Of a stretch of DNA of 39,662 bases, positions 16,220-24,395 are shown one piece after another. A program made the translations under genes and the position numbers. A model generated the notes under the pieces. The model was given only the letters and a program-made list of their open reading frames with translations, did no database searches and was not told the origin of the DNA. Numbering within the stretch: position 1 is the stretch's first letter; each line of letters opens with the position of its first letter. This DNA is from an uncultured Oscillospiraceae bacterium (GTDB lineage Bacteria > Bacillota > Clostridia > Oscillospirales > Ruminococcaceae), in contig CAKQGD010000010.1 of the NCBI GenBank assembly GCA_934232845.1, forward strand, positions 1-39,662, in the 5' to 3' direction.

Positions 16220-16543
16220 TCAGAACGAGACGGTCAGCTGCATTTTGAAACGTTCTTCTCCATAAACTGCGTGGGGCACATCTTTTGGCATGATCAGGCT
16301 CTCTCCCTCGTGCAGCAGAAACACCTCTCCGCCGACCGTAAAACAGCCCGTTCCCTCAAGCACGGTCACCATCGCGTCGCCGCCCGAAGCATGGGTGGAA
16401 ATTTCCTCGCCCTTATCAAAGGAAAAAATCGTCATGCTGACGGCACCGTTCTGCACCAATGTGCGGCTGACGACCTGTCCCTCCTGATAAGCGACAAGGT
16501 CTTTTAAAAGGAATTTCTCCTTTTTTACTGCGTTTTTATACAT
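16220..16543 (-). CDS. Small cupin-domain protein
   Basis: 107 residues forming a single cupin barrel. The two cupin motifs are visible as GEEISTHASGGDAMVTVLEG and the later GGEVFLLHEGESLIMPKDVPH. The metal ligand His residues are partly conserved. Such single-domain cupins are common in Clostridia and have no assigned reaction. GGAGGC lies 7 bases before the ATG. It is first of a two-gene run with nfo. Confidence 0.88.
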   Translation of the reverse strand: MYKNAVKKEKFLLKDLVAYQEGQVVSRTLVQNGAVSMTIFSFDKGEEISTHASGGDAMVTVLEGTGCFTVGGEVFLLHEGESLIMPKDVPHAVYGEERFKMQLTVSF

Positions 16544-16607
16544 ATCGGCTGCCTCCGGAAAAAATTTTCTTGCGATTTCTTCTCAGTATGCGGCTTTTGA
16601 ACGTTAT

Positions 16608-17030
16608 TTATGAGTGGTCAGCGGATTCTTCTTTTCTTTTCCGCATCGCTTCATGCTCGCGCAGAAGTTCGCCGATCAGCGCGTCAAGCGTCCATGCGCG
16701 GTTGACTGCCGTCAGGACGGCTTTGCAGGGGACCGAGAGCTTAGCGCCGCGCAGCGCGGCCAGCGCCGCATCGAAGGCATTTGGATCCAGCCCGCAGAAT
16801 ACAATGCATTCCGTATCCGCGTGCAGAGAAGAAGCATCGCTTTTTTGTGCAAAGACAGACCTGCCCTCCGCAAGAGAACCGACCGTACAGCCCAGCTGCT
16901 CCTGCGGCACGCAGCGCACCTGCGCCCCGCAGGGCGTCAGCGCGGCGCAGAGCACCGCCATCCGCTCGGGAGAAAAGCCGGCGCACAGTACGACGGGCTC
17001 TGTCTTCGGCACGGAAATATGTGCTTTCAT
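16608..17030 (-). CDS. DUF3783 family protein
   Basis: 140 residues, cytosolic. The C-terminal half, CIVFCGLDPNAFDAALAALR and KAVLTAVNRAWTLDALIGEL, is the DUF3783 signature, in which a response-like alpha/beta half precedes the conserved NRxWT motif. No function is known. The ATG overlaps the stop of the metallo-hydrolase gene by 4 bases (ATGA, with GGAGGA just upstream), so the two are translationally coupled. This is the only contextual hint to its role. Confidence 0.85.
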   Translation of the reverse strand: MKAHISVPKTEPVVLCAGFSPERMAVLCAALTPCGAQVRCVPQEQLGCTVGSLAEGRSVFAQKSDASSLHADTECIVFCGLDPNAFDAALAALRGAKLSVPCKAVLTAVNRAWTLDALIGELLREHEAMRKRKEESADHS

Positions 17031-17845
17031 TCTTCTCCTCCGTTCAGGTCGATTACATCCCCATCGCGCGGGACGATCAGACGTCCGCCGTAATAGCGCC
17101 GTCCTTCCAGCGTGTACAGGGCCGTGCGGTTTTCAAGCGTATCCTCTTCGGAATGCCAAAGAATCAACCGCTTCACACCGAGGCGCTCGGCCAGCTCGCA
17201 GGCGTCGCGCACGGCCGCATGATGTTTTTCATACGGATGATATTTTTCACGGTCCTCCCACCGGCAGAAGGCCTCGCTCAAAAGCCAGTCGGCCTTTTGG
17301 GCAAACGTCTCGCACAGAGGACTACATGGCTCGTCGCCGAGACAGACAAGCCGCTGCCCGTCGGACAGGCTCATCTCAAATCCAAACTGCCGCAGCTTGG
17401 TCGAATGAATATCAAAAAAACGAACGCGGTTTTGCAGGATCGTTTTTTCTTCGCCGTCCTCCACCGGAATGAGCAGAATACGGCTGCCGAAAAGATCCGT
17501 CATTTTTTTCTGAAGAGAAATCTTCGCAATCGTCTCAATGGCGGCAACGGCATCGCTGTGCCCGTAAATACGCAGAACACCGCTGTTCTTGCCGGAGAGC
17601 ATTTCCTCCGCGATGCGGCGCAGCACCCAAATCACACCGAAGAGGTGATCTGTGTGCGCATGCGTCAAAAAAAGGTCTTCGATTCGGTCAAGCGCGATTC
17701 CCTGTTTGGCAAGGATGCGCAGAATGGCATTTCCGCCGCCGCCGTCCACCAGAAAGTATTGTCCGTCCCGCTCCAACGCGAAACAGGTGTTATAGCAGCG
17801 CGTCACCATCGCGTGGCCCGTGCCCAGCACATGAAGCGTTTCCAT
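17027..17845 (-). CDS. MBL-fold metallo-hydrolase, RNase Z-like
   Basis: 272 residues. The metallo-beta-lactamase motif HAHTDHLFGVIW is near residues 60-71. The later metal ligands fit GDEPCSP, LLSEAF and the C-terminal LILWHSEED. The N terminus LHVLGTGHAMVTRCYNTCFA resembles RNase Z-like hydrolases, but the exosite arm of true tRNase Z is not evident, so I leave the substrate open. It has its own promoter upstream and is coupled to the DUF3783 gene. Confidence 0.88.
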   Translation of the reverse strand: METLHVLGTGHAMVTRCYNTCFALERDGQYFLVDGGGGNAILRILAKQGIALDRIEDLFLTHAHTDHLFGVIWVLRRIAEEMLSGKNSGVLRIYGHSDAVAAIETIAKISLQKKMTDLFGSRILLIPVEDGEEKTILQNRVRFFDIHSTKLRQFGFEMSLSDGQRLVCLGDEPCSPLCETFAQKADWLLSEAFCRWEDREKYHPYEKHHAAVRDACELAERLGVKRLILWHSEEDTLENRTALYTLEGRRYYGGRLIVPRDGDVIDLNGGEE

Positions 17846-17908
17846 CCGCAGCCAGCCCCTTTTTCTTTGTTATGTCACACGCCCATATGGGCGGCTTTTT
17901 CTTCGCTT

Positions 17909-17937
17909 ATCATACCACGGACAAAAGAAAATCACAA
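17909..17937 (-). promoter_or_regulatory. Promoter of the metallo-hydrolase/DUF3783 pair
   Basis: On the - strand, -35 TTGTGA (17932-17937), a 17-base spacer and -10 TATGAT (17909-17914). A 14-base perfect palindrome CGCCCATATGGGCG at 17880-17893 sits in the transcribed leader just after it and could be an operator or a short hairpin. Confidence 0.7.
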
Positions 17938-18004
17938 CCGCGGCGGCTTCTTTGTTTTGCCTGTACAAAGGCCGCTCTTTTCGGCGGGATATTATTTTTT
18001 ATAA

Positions 18005-18035
18005 AGAAAAAAGAGCCCCGAAGGGCTCTTTTTAA
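18005..18035 (-). terminator. Terminator of the first NPxTG secreted-protein gene
   Basis: Stem AAGAGCCC with GGGCTCTT around a short CGAA-type loop at about 18011-18031, followed on the - strand by a TTTTTTCTTTAT tail. It begins about 20 bases after the stop codon. Confidence 0.88.
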
Positions 18036-18049
18036 AAAGGCAAAACGAA

Positions 18050-19087
18050 TTACAGCGCAGCGCCGGTGGTGGGGTTTTCGGTCTTCACAGCGGCGATGTC
18101 CACAGTGAGGTCAAGCTCCATATTCGAAATCACATAGGAGCCGAGTGCCTTGGCGGTAAAGGTAAAGCCCTCTTCCCACTCATCGTATTCGGCATCCATC
18201 TTTGCGAGCTTGCCGTCGACCACCTTGTACAGGTAGCTGCCTTCGTCAGCATAGATGGTAACATCCGCGCTCTTGCGGAAATTCGTGTTCAGGTTGACAA
18301 AATCAAGGTCCGCCTTGGGATATGCGGCAACGATGTCGGCGTTCTCCTTTACGTCAAAGGCCGTCAGAAGCTTCTTGGTGCTGGAAAGATCGGTCTCGGC
18401 AACAGCGACGTCATCTTCCTCGTTCTCAGCAAGGAAATGCACGGTTGCTTCATCCTCAGTGTAATCCTCGAGGTCAAGCATAAATTTATCGCCCCAGACC
18501 CAATCGATCTGCGGCACATAGACGTCATCCTCGTCCTGCTCATCATACTTTTCGGTGAGGTACTCCAGCGTCAGATCAACGGTGAAGAACTTGTCGATCT
18601 TTGTTTTGTTGTCATCGGTACCGGTCGTACCCTTGATATAGATCTTGCCGGCCAGATCAACCGTCTCGGTCGTGCCGGGCTTGATAACCAGCTTGACAAA
18701 CCACAGAGATTCCCCGATGTTGCCCAGCTTTTCGCGGACGATCTCAACGCTCTCGACATAATCGCCGCCCTGGTCCCACTTGGGGGTAACCTTAAGGCCG
18801 CTGACGCTCTTTTCGTTCATCCACGCGGGGAGAAGAGGGGTATTCTCCTCGTTAAGCAGCGGGAAATAATAAGCCTCGCCGTAAGGAGTGGGCCAATCCT
18901 CTCTTTCACCGATCGGAATAACGTTCTCGCCGTCGTTCGTCTCGACAAGCACCATATTTTCTTTAATGTTGTCTACGGCGTACTGAGGAATTTCATCCTC
19001 AAGCAGGGGAGAGTTCCATGCCATGGCGACCGTCGCGAGCGAGAGCAGCATCGCGAGAGCCAGCACAAGGGAGAGTGCCTTTTTCAT
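18050..19087 (-). CDS. Secreted protein of unknown function ending in NPTTGAAL
   Basis: 345 residues from ATG 19087 (AAGGAAAG upstream). The signal peptide MKKALSLVLALAMLLSLATV ends at AMA before Trp24. The mature protein is acidic, with no further membrane helix. Blocks shared with the gene at 24396-25481 include KWDQGGDYVESV, DLAGKIYIKGTTG, FFTVDLTLEY, DLDFVNLN and YDEWEEGFTFTAKALGSYVI, so the two are paralogues. I recognise no named domain. The last residues, ENPTTGAAL, include an LPxTG-like NPTTG but stop there, without the hydrophobic helix and basic tail of a sortase substrate. It is probably released or bound non-covalently at the surface. Monocistronic. Confidence 0.85.
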   Translation of the reverse strand: MKKALSLVLALAMLLSLATVAMAWNSPLLEDEIPQYAVDNIKENMVLVETNDGENVIPIGEREDWPTPYGEAYYFPLLNEENTPLLPAWMNEKSVSGLKVTPKWDQGGDYVESVEIVREKLGNIGESLWFVKLVIKPGTTETVDLAGKIYIKGTTGTDDNKTKIDKFFTVDLTLEYLTEKYDEQDEDDVYVPQIDWVWGDKFMLDLEDYTEDEATVHFLAENEEDDVAVAETDLSSTKKLLTAFDVKENADIVAAYPKADLDFVNLNTNFRKSADVTIYADEGSYLYKVVDGKLAKMDAEYDEWEEGFTFTAKALGSYVISNMELDLTVDIAAVKTENPTTGAAL

Positions 19088-19142
19088 AGTATTTCTTTCC
19101 TTTCTTTTTTTTTGCATTGCAAAACGCAAATGTTTAAAAGAT

Positions 19143-19171
19143 ATTTTACAAGGTTTTTCTTGAAATTGCAA
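19143..19171 (-). promoter_or_regulatory. Promoter of the first NPxTG secreted-protein gene
   Basis: On the - strand, -35 TTGCAA (19166-19171), a 17-base spacer and -10 TAAAAT (19143-19148). The leader of about 50 bases is AT-rich and ends in AAGGAAAG. Confidence 0.8.
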
Positions 19172-19229
19172 CCTCTTTGACACATTTTTTATGATTCCGT
19201 ATTTCAATCTTAGATTCATTCTTGTGTTC

Positions 19230-19275
19230 TTAAAAAAAGAGACGTTTTCCTTTCGGAAATACGCCTCTTTTCGGA
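19230..19275 (-). terminator. Terminator of the copA-csoR operon
   Basis: An interrupted stem (AAAAGAG and CGT arms with TTTCC/GGAAA nearest the loop) spans about 19234-19271 and is followed on the - strand by TCTTTTTTTA. It lies about 45 bases after the csoR stop. Confidence 0.8.
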
Positions 19276-19316
19276 CCGGACTATTTTTTTGTAAATGCGC
19301 CGCAGCTTCGGCCCTG

Positions 19317-19580
19317 TCAACGGCTCAGCCGGTCAAGCAGGCCCATCAGCTCGTCAAGCTTCTGATCCGCATCGCCCTGCTCGATCGCCTCGCGGATGCA
19401 GCCCTCAATATGCCCCCGCAGCACAAGGCGGTTGACCGAGCGCAGCAAAGCCGCTGTGGCGAGCAGCTGATTTGCAATATCGACACAGTAGCGGTCCTCC
19501 TCGACCATGCGGAGCACTCCGTCGATCTGACCGCGGGCCGTCTTTAAAAGACGGCCGACTTTATTTTTATCCGCACGCAT
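19317..19580 (-). CDS. csoR: CsoR-family copper-sensing repressor
   Basis: 87 residues from ATG 19580; a TTG four codons upstream would overlap copA. It is an all-helical DUF156 protein. The Cu(I) ligand set of CsoR is present: Cys in DRYCVDIANQ, then His and Cys in RGHIEGCI. KVGRLLKTARGQIDGVLRMV is the DNA-binding helix. CsoR represses copper export genes and lets go when it binds Cu(I). It is co-transcribed with copA, 4 bases after its stop, and a matching operator lies in the copA promoter, so the circuit is autoregulated. Confidence 0.93.
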   Translation of the reverse strand: MRADKNKVGRLLKTARGQIDGVLRMVEEDRYCVDIANQLLATAALLRSVNRLVLRGHIEGCIREAIEQGDADQKLDELMGLLDRLSR

Positions 19581-19584
19581 CGCT

Positions 19585-22128
19585 TCACCCAAAGATGCCT
19601 TTCTTCGTTGTCACCGCGCCGGGCACAAAGCCCGCAGCCTCCACCGCATCGGTCAGGGCTTTATCGGCCACCTCGGCCGACAGTGTCACCGTGGCTGTCT
19701 TTTTCGCCAGATCCACCTTGCAGGACGAAACGCCCTCAACGGCGGCAAGCGCCTTTTCCACAGAAGCCTGGCAGTGCGCGCAGTGCATTCCGTCCACAGC
19801 AATGATTTTTTTCATTCTCATATCCTCCTCATCTTGTTTCACCAAATTTTCTCCTTCTTCCGTCTGTTTTGACGCAAACGGCGGAGTAAAGCGCCGCAGC
19901 CGCAGCGCATTAGAGACCACACACACAGAGCTCAGGCTCATCGCGGCCGCCCCGAACATCGGGCTCAGGCGGATACCGAACGGAATCCACAAGAGCCCCG
20001 CTGCCAGCGGAATACCGACCGTGTTGTAAAAAAAGGCCCAAAACAGATTCTCGCGGATATTGCGCAGTACCGCGCGCGACAGCGCGACAGCCGCCGCCGC
20101 ATCGCGCAGATCGTTTTTGATCAAAACAAAATCCGCGGACTCGATGGCAATGTCCGTTCCCGCTCCGATTGCGACGCCGACGTCGGCCCGCGCCAGCGCA
20201 GGTGCGTCGTTGATGCCGTCGCCGACCATCATCACGCGGCGGCCCTGTTCCTGCAGTTCGCGCACCACGCGCTCTTTTTCCTGCGGCAGCACGTCCGCGA
20301 TCACACGGGATATACCGAGCCGCGTGGCCACCGCCTTGGCGGTACGCTCGTTATCGCCGGTAAGCATCACGACCTCAAGGCCCATCTCTCTAAACAGCGC
20401 GACGGCCTCGGCACTGGTGGGCTTGGGCGGATCCGCCACGGCAATGACGCCGAGCAAAACGCCGTCTCTGGCAAAAAACAAAGGTGTACGGCCTTGCTCG
20501 GACAAACGGCGGGCAGTCTCTTCAAAATCTCCCGCCAAGACGCCATGCCGGGCAAGCATAGCGGCGTTGCCCGCCAGACAGGCGCGGCCCTGCACCACTG
20601 CGGTCAAGCCCCGGCCCGGCTCGGCGGAAAATTCCTCCGCGGGAATGATCTCGATTCCTTCCTCACGGGCGCGGGTCACAATCGCATCGGAAAGAGGATG
20701 CTCGCTCGGCAGTTCCATCGCCGCCGCGAGAGAGAGCAGCTCCCTCTCTGTCACTCCCTCGGCAGGCAGCAGTTCCGTCACTTTAGGCGTACCCTGGGTG
20801 ACCGTGCCGGTCTTGTCCAGCACGATCGTATCGACGGTGTGCGCTGTCTCGAGCGCCTCGGCCGACTTAATTAAAATGCCGTTTTTCGCACCCTGTCCCG
20901 TGCCGACCATGATCGCCACCGGAGTTGCCAGCCCCAACGCACACGGGCACGAGATCACAAGCACCGAGATTCCGGTCGAGAGGGCAAACTCTCCGCTTTC
21001 TCCAAGCAGCAGCCATACCGCCGCGGCCAGAACGGCGATGCCCATGACCACCGGCACAAAAATACCGGCGATGCGGTCCGCAAGGCGGGAAATCGGTGCC
21101 TTGGACGAGCTGGCCTCTTCCATCAAACGGATGATCTGCGCCAGCGTTGTGTCGCCGCCGACCCGCTCGGCCCGAAACACAAACCGTCCGTTGCGGCTGA
21201 TCGTTGCGGCGACCACGCGGTCGCCCGGACGCTTTTCCACCGGAATGCTCTCTCCGGTGATCGCCGACTGGTCGACCGAGGCGGAGCCTTCGGTCAGCAC
21301 GCCGTCCACGGGAACACTCTGTCCCGGGCGCACGACGATAAGATCGCCCCCGCAGACCTCCTCCACGGGAATCTCGGTCTCCGTGCCGTCGCGCAAAACC
21401 GCGGCGGTCTTGGGGGCAAGGTCCATCAGCCGGGCAATGGCCTCACCCGTTTTTCCGCGGGAGCGCGTTTCTAAAAATTTACCCAGCGTAATCAGCGTTA
21501 AAATCATCACGGCGGATTCAAAATACAGGTCCATCCGGTAGTGATCGACCAGCGCCGTATCTCCCATGGAAAGTCCCGCGGCAATGCGCACCATCGCAAA
21601 CAGCCCGTACACCACCGCCGCAGATGAGCCGACCGCGATCAGCGAATCCATATTCGGCGCGCCGTGAAACAGCGAACGAAACCCATTCGTAAAAAATTTT
21701 CGGTTGATGACCATTACCGGTACGGTAAGCAGCAGTTCGAGCGCCGCAAGACGCAGCGCGTTCTGGGTGCTCGCCAGCGCATGCGGCAGATGCAGTCCGA
21801 CCATGTGCCCCATCGTCAAATACATCATCGGCACAAGAAAGCACAGCGACCAGATCAGACGGCGGCGCATTCCCGCGAGTTCTTCGCGGATGGGGTCGTC
21901 ACGTTCCTTCGCCTTGGCCGGGTCGTACACGCTCGCGCCGTAGCCCGCCCCGACGACTGCGTCGATCACCTGTCCGGTCATGGACTCGCCCTCGTATTCA
22001 ACCGTCAGGCTGTTTGTCAGCAGGCTGACCTGCGCCGCGGCAACGCCCGGCACCGACTGTGCCGCGCGCTCGACGTGCGCTTGACAGGATGCACAGGTCA
22101 TGCCCGTGATATCAAATCTTTGCTTCAT
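19585..22128 (-). CDS. copA: Copper-exporting P1B-type ATPase with N- and C-terminal metal-binding domains
   Basis: 847 residues from ATG 22128 (GAGGAG 6 bases upstream). The order is: an N-terminal HMA domain with GMTCASC (about residues 10-16); eight membrane helices; the actuator loop TGESIPVEK; the CPC ion site in VISCPCALGLATP; the phosphorylation site DKTGT; and GDGINDAPALA. The protein then continues through a charged linker into a second HMA domain (GMHCAHC, last 76 residues). CPC with these helices indicates Cu(I) export. Most CopA proteins carry extra HMA domains only at the N terminus, so the C-terminal copy resembles a fused CopZ chaperone. The copA promoter carries a CsoR box. 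Confidence 0.96.
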   Translation of the reverse strand: MKQRFDITGMTCASCQAHVERAAQSVPGVAAAQVSLLTNSLTVEYEGESMTGQVIDAVVGAGYGASVYDPAKAKERDDPIREELAGMRRRLIWSLCFLVPMMYLTMGHMVGLHLPHALASTQNALRLAALELLLTVPVMVINRKFFTNGFRSLFHGAPNMDSLIAVGSSAAVVYGLFAMVRIAAGLSMGDTALVDHYRMDLYFESAVMILTLITLGKFLETRSRGKTGEAIARLMDLAPKTAAVLRDGTETEIPVEEVCGGDLIVVRPGQSVPVDGVLTEGSASVDQSAITGESIPVEKRPGDRVVAATISRNGRFVFRAERVGGDTTLAQIIRLMEEASSSKAPISRLADRIAGIFVPVVMGIAVLAAAVWLLLGESGEFALSTGISVLVISCPCALGLATPVAIMVGTGQGAKNGILIKSAEALETAHTVDTIVLDKTGTVTQGTPKVTELLPAEGVTERELLSLAAAMELPSEHPLSDAIVTRAREEGIEIIPAEEFSAEPGRGLTAVVQGRACLAGNAAMLARHGVLAGDFEETARRLSEQGRTPLFFARDGVLLGVIAVADPPKPTSAEAVALFREMGLEVVMLTGDNERTAKAVATRLGISRVIADVLPQEKERVVRELQEQGRRVMMVGDGINDAPALARADVGVAIGAGTDIAIESADFVLIKNDLRDAAAAVALSRAVLRNIRENLFWAFFYNTVGIPLAAGLLWIPFGIRLSPMFGAAAMSLSSVCVVSNALRLRRFTPPFASKQTEEGENLVKQDEEDMRMKKIIAVDGMHCAHCQASVEKALAAVEGVSSCKVDLAKKTATVTLSAEVADKALTDAVEAAGFVPGAVTTKKGIFG
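19813..19829 (-). promoter_or_regulatory. Internal Shine-Dalgarno and ATG before the C-terminal HMA domain of copA
   Basis: Within the copA frame, AGGAGGA (19823-19829) stands 8 bases before an in-frame ATG at 19815 that begins MKKIIAVDGMHCAHC. Initiation here would give a free 76-residue CopZ-like chaperone ending at the copA stop. The signal is as good as any gene start in the window, but I cannot tell whether it is used. Confidence 0.5.
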
Positions 22129-22142
22129 ATTTTTCTCCTCCA

Positions 22143-22159
22143 ATACCCCACGGGGGTAT
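22143..22159 (-). promoter_or_regulatory. CsoR operator (copper box)
   Basis: Inverted repeat ATACCCC-ACG-GGGGTAT, the classic GC-centred CsoR site. It lies directly downstream of the -10 of the copA promoter, over the expected transcription start and 14 bases before the copA ATG. CsoR bound here would block transcription. Confidence 0.9.
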
Positions 22160-22165
22160 AGTATC

Positions 22166-22194
22166 AGTGTAGCACCGTCTTTCTTTTCTGTCAA
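22166..22194 (-). promoter_or_regulatory. Promoter of the copA-csoR operon
   Basis: On the - strand, consensus -35 TTGACA (22189-22194), a 17-base spacer and -10 TACACT (22166-22171). Confidence 0.85.
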
Positions 22195-22617
22195 GAGCAT
22201 TGCCCAAAAGAAAAAACGTATTCTTTTTTGACGGAGAAGACGCATCCGCGCGGCGTTTCTTCCCGGCGTATGCGCCGGTCTTTCAAAACGCACCCGAGAA
22301 GCCAAAACGGTTTTGCACCGCCTGAGACTTTTTCTGCCGGGCCGCCGAAGGTCCTTTTGCACGCGTTCTTTGCAGAGGCCGAGAGATCTTTCGAAAATCA
22401 AAACACATGCCGAGTCCTATTTTGCGCCAGTTTTAAGAGCCGCGAAGCCGGACTGCCCTCTTGAAAAACATCGTATTTATTTTTATGCATCGCACGCAAT
22501 CTCACTCTCAAAGCCGTCATTTTTTCGCTTCCGGTTGTTTGCCGTTTCGCCGCGATCCGCCTATATAAGCTGACGTTGACCGTACAGCCGGCGATGCCCT
22601 CTCAAGGCCGCAGTCAT
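22195..22617. other. Long intergenic stretch upstream of copA
   Basis: More than 400 bases with no gene I can support. Two overlapping short + strand frames (22228-22464, 22313-22573) have no ribosome binding site and no family resemblance. I see no terminator or tRNA here. Confidence 0.4.
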
Positions 22618-22882
22618 AACCACCGGCCGTGCCGGTGGTTTGCACAAGCCCCTTGGGGCCTTTTACCCGCCGAGCCTATAGGCTCATCGAATTATCTTTC
22701 ACTTGTGTGAGGTGCCTTGCTGCTACTAAAATAGCGGCAGGGTATCTCTTTTCCGGCTTCTCTAAGCTTATTCGACATTCTTTCTTGCTTACGGTTGAAT
22801 GGTTGTTCCTCGCTTCGCTCGGATCATTTATTCTGGGTATAGCGAAAGCTTTCTGGAACCATCAGCACTGCCGGTGGTTTTC
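22618..22882. repeat. Hairpin-flanked intergenic element (possible IS200/IS605-related relic)
   Basis: A 26-base unit at 22618-22643 (AACCACCGGC and GCCGGTGGTT arms, a perfect hairpin) recurs with about six changes at 22857-22882. Just inside the left copy are two further palindromes, AAGCCCCTTGGGGCCTT and GAGCCTATAGGCTC. Subterminal hairpins of this kind are typical of IS200/IS605 elements and the small non-autonomous elements derived from them, but no transposase is present. The name is a guess; the repeated hairpin is seen. Confidence 0.45.
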
Positions 22883-22896
22883 TCTGTACAATAAAA

Positions 22897-22926
22897 GCGG
22901 GACCTCACAGAGGTCCCTCTTTTTCT
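22897..22926. terminator. Terminator after the zinc-ribbon membrane protein gene
   Basis: Stem GGGACCT (22899-22905) with AGGTCCC (22911-22917) and a 5-base loop, followed by TCTTTTT on + and GCTTTTATT on -. It lies 18 bases after the - strand stop at 22944. Confidence 0.85.
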
Positions 22927-22943
22927 CCCGATTCGTTTTATGC

Positions 22944-24272
22944 TCAGGCCGTCTCCGGTCCGGCGCCAAAATACTCCTCTTTGGGGCAAAACGTCATGCT
23001 GCAGATACAGTCCTCTCCATCGACGCTGGCATAAAGCCACACATAAAAGTCCTCTGTCTCCCAATCGATATAATAGGCGCAGCCCGGTTTCGCCGCACCG
23101 GCCAAAAGCATTTCTTCGATACAAGAGACTTCTTCGTCTTCGTAATCCGTCGAGATACTGTACGAAACGACCTCTCCGAAATCCATCGACGCCGTATCGC
23201 GAAATTCGCAGAACACATCCGCCATTTCCGTCCAGTCAATCCAGAAGGAATAAGCCGCCACGCCGAGAGAGCCGCCGTCTTCGGCAAAAAACAACTCCAA
23301 GCGTGTCTCCGACGGAGAACGTCCCATATAAGCGAGATCAGGTGCGACCCAATAATATCCCTCTCTATAGGAACCGTAATCCACAAACTCTTCCATTCCC
23401 GCGAAGCAGTCCAACAATTTTCTTTCTGTCATTTCGCCGTCAGCCAAAAAACCGCCCGGCGCAATCAGTCCCAACGGATCAATGCGCGTTCCGTTCTCTG
23501 CGTTTTTATAGAGCCACTCCGATGGCGTCACGCCGCCCTGCTCATACCGCAGACAAGCGCCGCCCTCGTAATTGGGCTCTATTTGAATCGTCACAAAGGG
23601 ACCGGACCAGCCATAGGGATCGAGCTGGGGCTCGCCGTAAATCTCCGTCAGCAATTCCGCCAAGCGTTCTGCAGAATCATCGGCAAACTCCATCTCCACG
23701 CAGTACAGCCCTTCATCGGTATAGTATGCGTCGACACGGTCGGCCCACATTCCGTACAGGTAAAACGGTTCTGCAACGGAAAGAACGCATTCGCCCGTTT
23801 CTCCGTCAGAAAATTTCTCATACGGAATGGGGATCGTTTCTTCCCCTCTCTCAGGCGAAGAGCCCCACTTCAGTCCGAAAAACTCCGGACAGCCGGAAAT
23901 CGTGCCGATATCCTGCTTTGATACCTGCCAGTCCGATTTTTCGGGCAGGTCTTTTGTGCTCTGCTGTATGGTGATCTGCGCGGGCAGAGGCTCCGGAGAT
24001 CTGTTTGCGTTCACCGCCACGGCAATGCCGAGTGCTGCAAAGCAAAGCACCGTTCCAATCAGATAAAACAAAAGAAGGCGGCGCGCGGCGGATTTTTTCC
24101 TTTCCGAACGGCCGAGACGCAAAGGCTGTTCCTGCGCCCGGAGATCTGCCGCACCGTAAGCCGGGGCAGCTTCGCTTTTTTCGTTCTTTTTCGGCGATAC
24201 GGCAACACAGCCGCAGTGCGGACAGAACTCGCTGCCGCAGGGAACGGCTTTTCCGCAGCTTTCGCATTTCAT
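22944..24272 (-). CDS. Zinc-ribbon membrane protein of unknown function
   Basis: 442 residues from ATG 24272; AGAGGA is 9 bases upstream, and an in-frame GTG three codons earlier overlaps that site. The N terminus is a zinc ribbon with two CxxC pairs, CESCGK and CPHCG. A charged linker and one membrane helix follow (LLLFYLIGTVLCFAALGIAV, about residues 65-85). The remaining 350 residues are extracytoplasmic, acidic and rich in aromatic residues, with no named domain I recognise. The layout (cytoplasmic ribbon, one helix, large outside part) is common in Clostridia and usually unassigned. It stands alone between two terminators, with no neighbour that suggests a role. Confidence 0.82.
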   Translation of the reverse strand: MKCESCGKAVPCGSEFCPHCGCVAVSPKKNEKSEAAPAYGAADLRAQEQPLRLGRSERKKSAARRLLLFYLIGTVLCFAALGIAVAVNANRSPEPLPAQITIQQSTKDLPEKSDWQVSKQDIGTISGCPEFFGLKWGSSPERGEETIPIPYEKFSDGETGECVLSVAEPFYLYGMWADRVDAYYTDEGLYCVEMEFADDSAERLAELLTEIYGEPQLDPYGWSGPFVTIQIEPNYEGGACLRYEQGGVTPSEWLYKNAENGTRIDPLGLIAPGGFLADGEMTERKLLDCFAGMEEFVDYGSYREGYYWVAPDLAYMGRSPSETRLELFFAEDGGSLGVAAYSFWIDWTEMADVFCEFRDTASMDFGEVVSYSISTDYEDEEVSCIEEMLLAGAAKPGCAYYIDWETEDFYVWLYASVDGEDCICSMTFCPKEEYFGAGPETA

Positions 24273-24303
24273 GGCGGTCACTCCTCTGCGTTTGTTTTAT
24301 TTC

Positions 24304-24309
24304 ATTGTA
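24304..24309 (-). promoter_or_regulatory. Extended -10 element before the zinc-ribbon protein gene
   Basis: On the - strand, TACAAT preceded by TGC, an extended -10, lies 32 bases before the ATG. No good -35 is present, which extended -10 promoters tolerate. Confidence 0.55.
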
Positions 24310-24341
24310 GCATATTTTTATTCCGAATGACATCGTACGGC

Positions 24342-24378
24342 AAAAAAAGAGCCTCCGCGCAAGCGGAGACCCTTTTTA
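24342..24378 (-). terminator. Terminator of the second NPxTG secreted-protein gene
   Basis: Stem CTCCGC/GCGGAG around a 4-base loop at about 24353-24367. On the - strand it is followed by CTC and a run of seven T. It lies about 20 bases after the stop codon. Confidence 0.85.
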
Positions 24379-24395
24379 TCTGCGAAAAAATTCAA

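Noticed and set aside
22629..23921. Open frame on the + strand starting inside the hairpin element
   Set aside because: Most of it is antisense to the zinc-ribbon membrane protein gene. The first 100 codons lie in the palindrome-rich element, and no ribosome binding site is visible.
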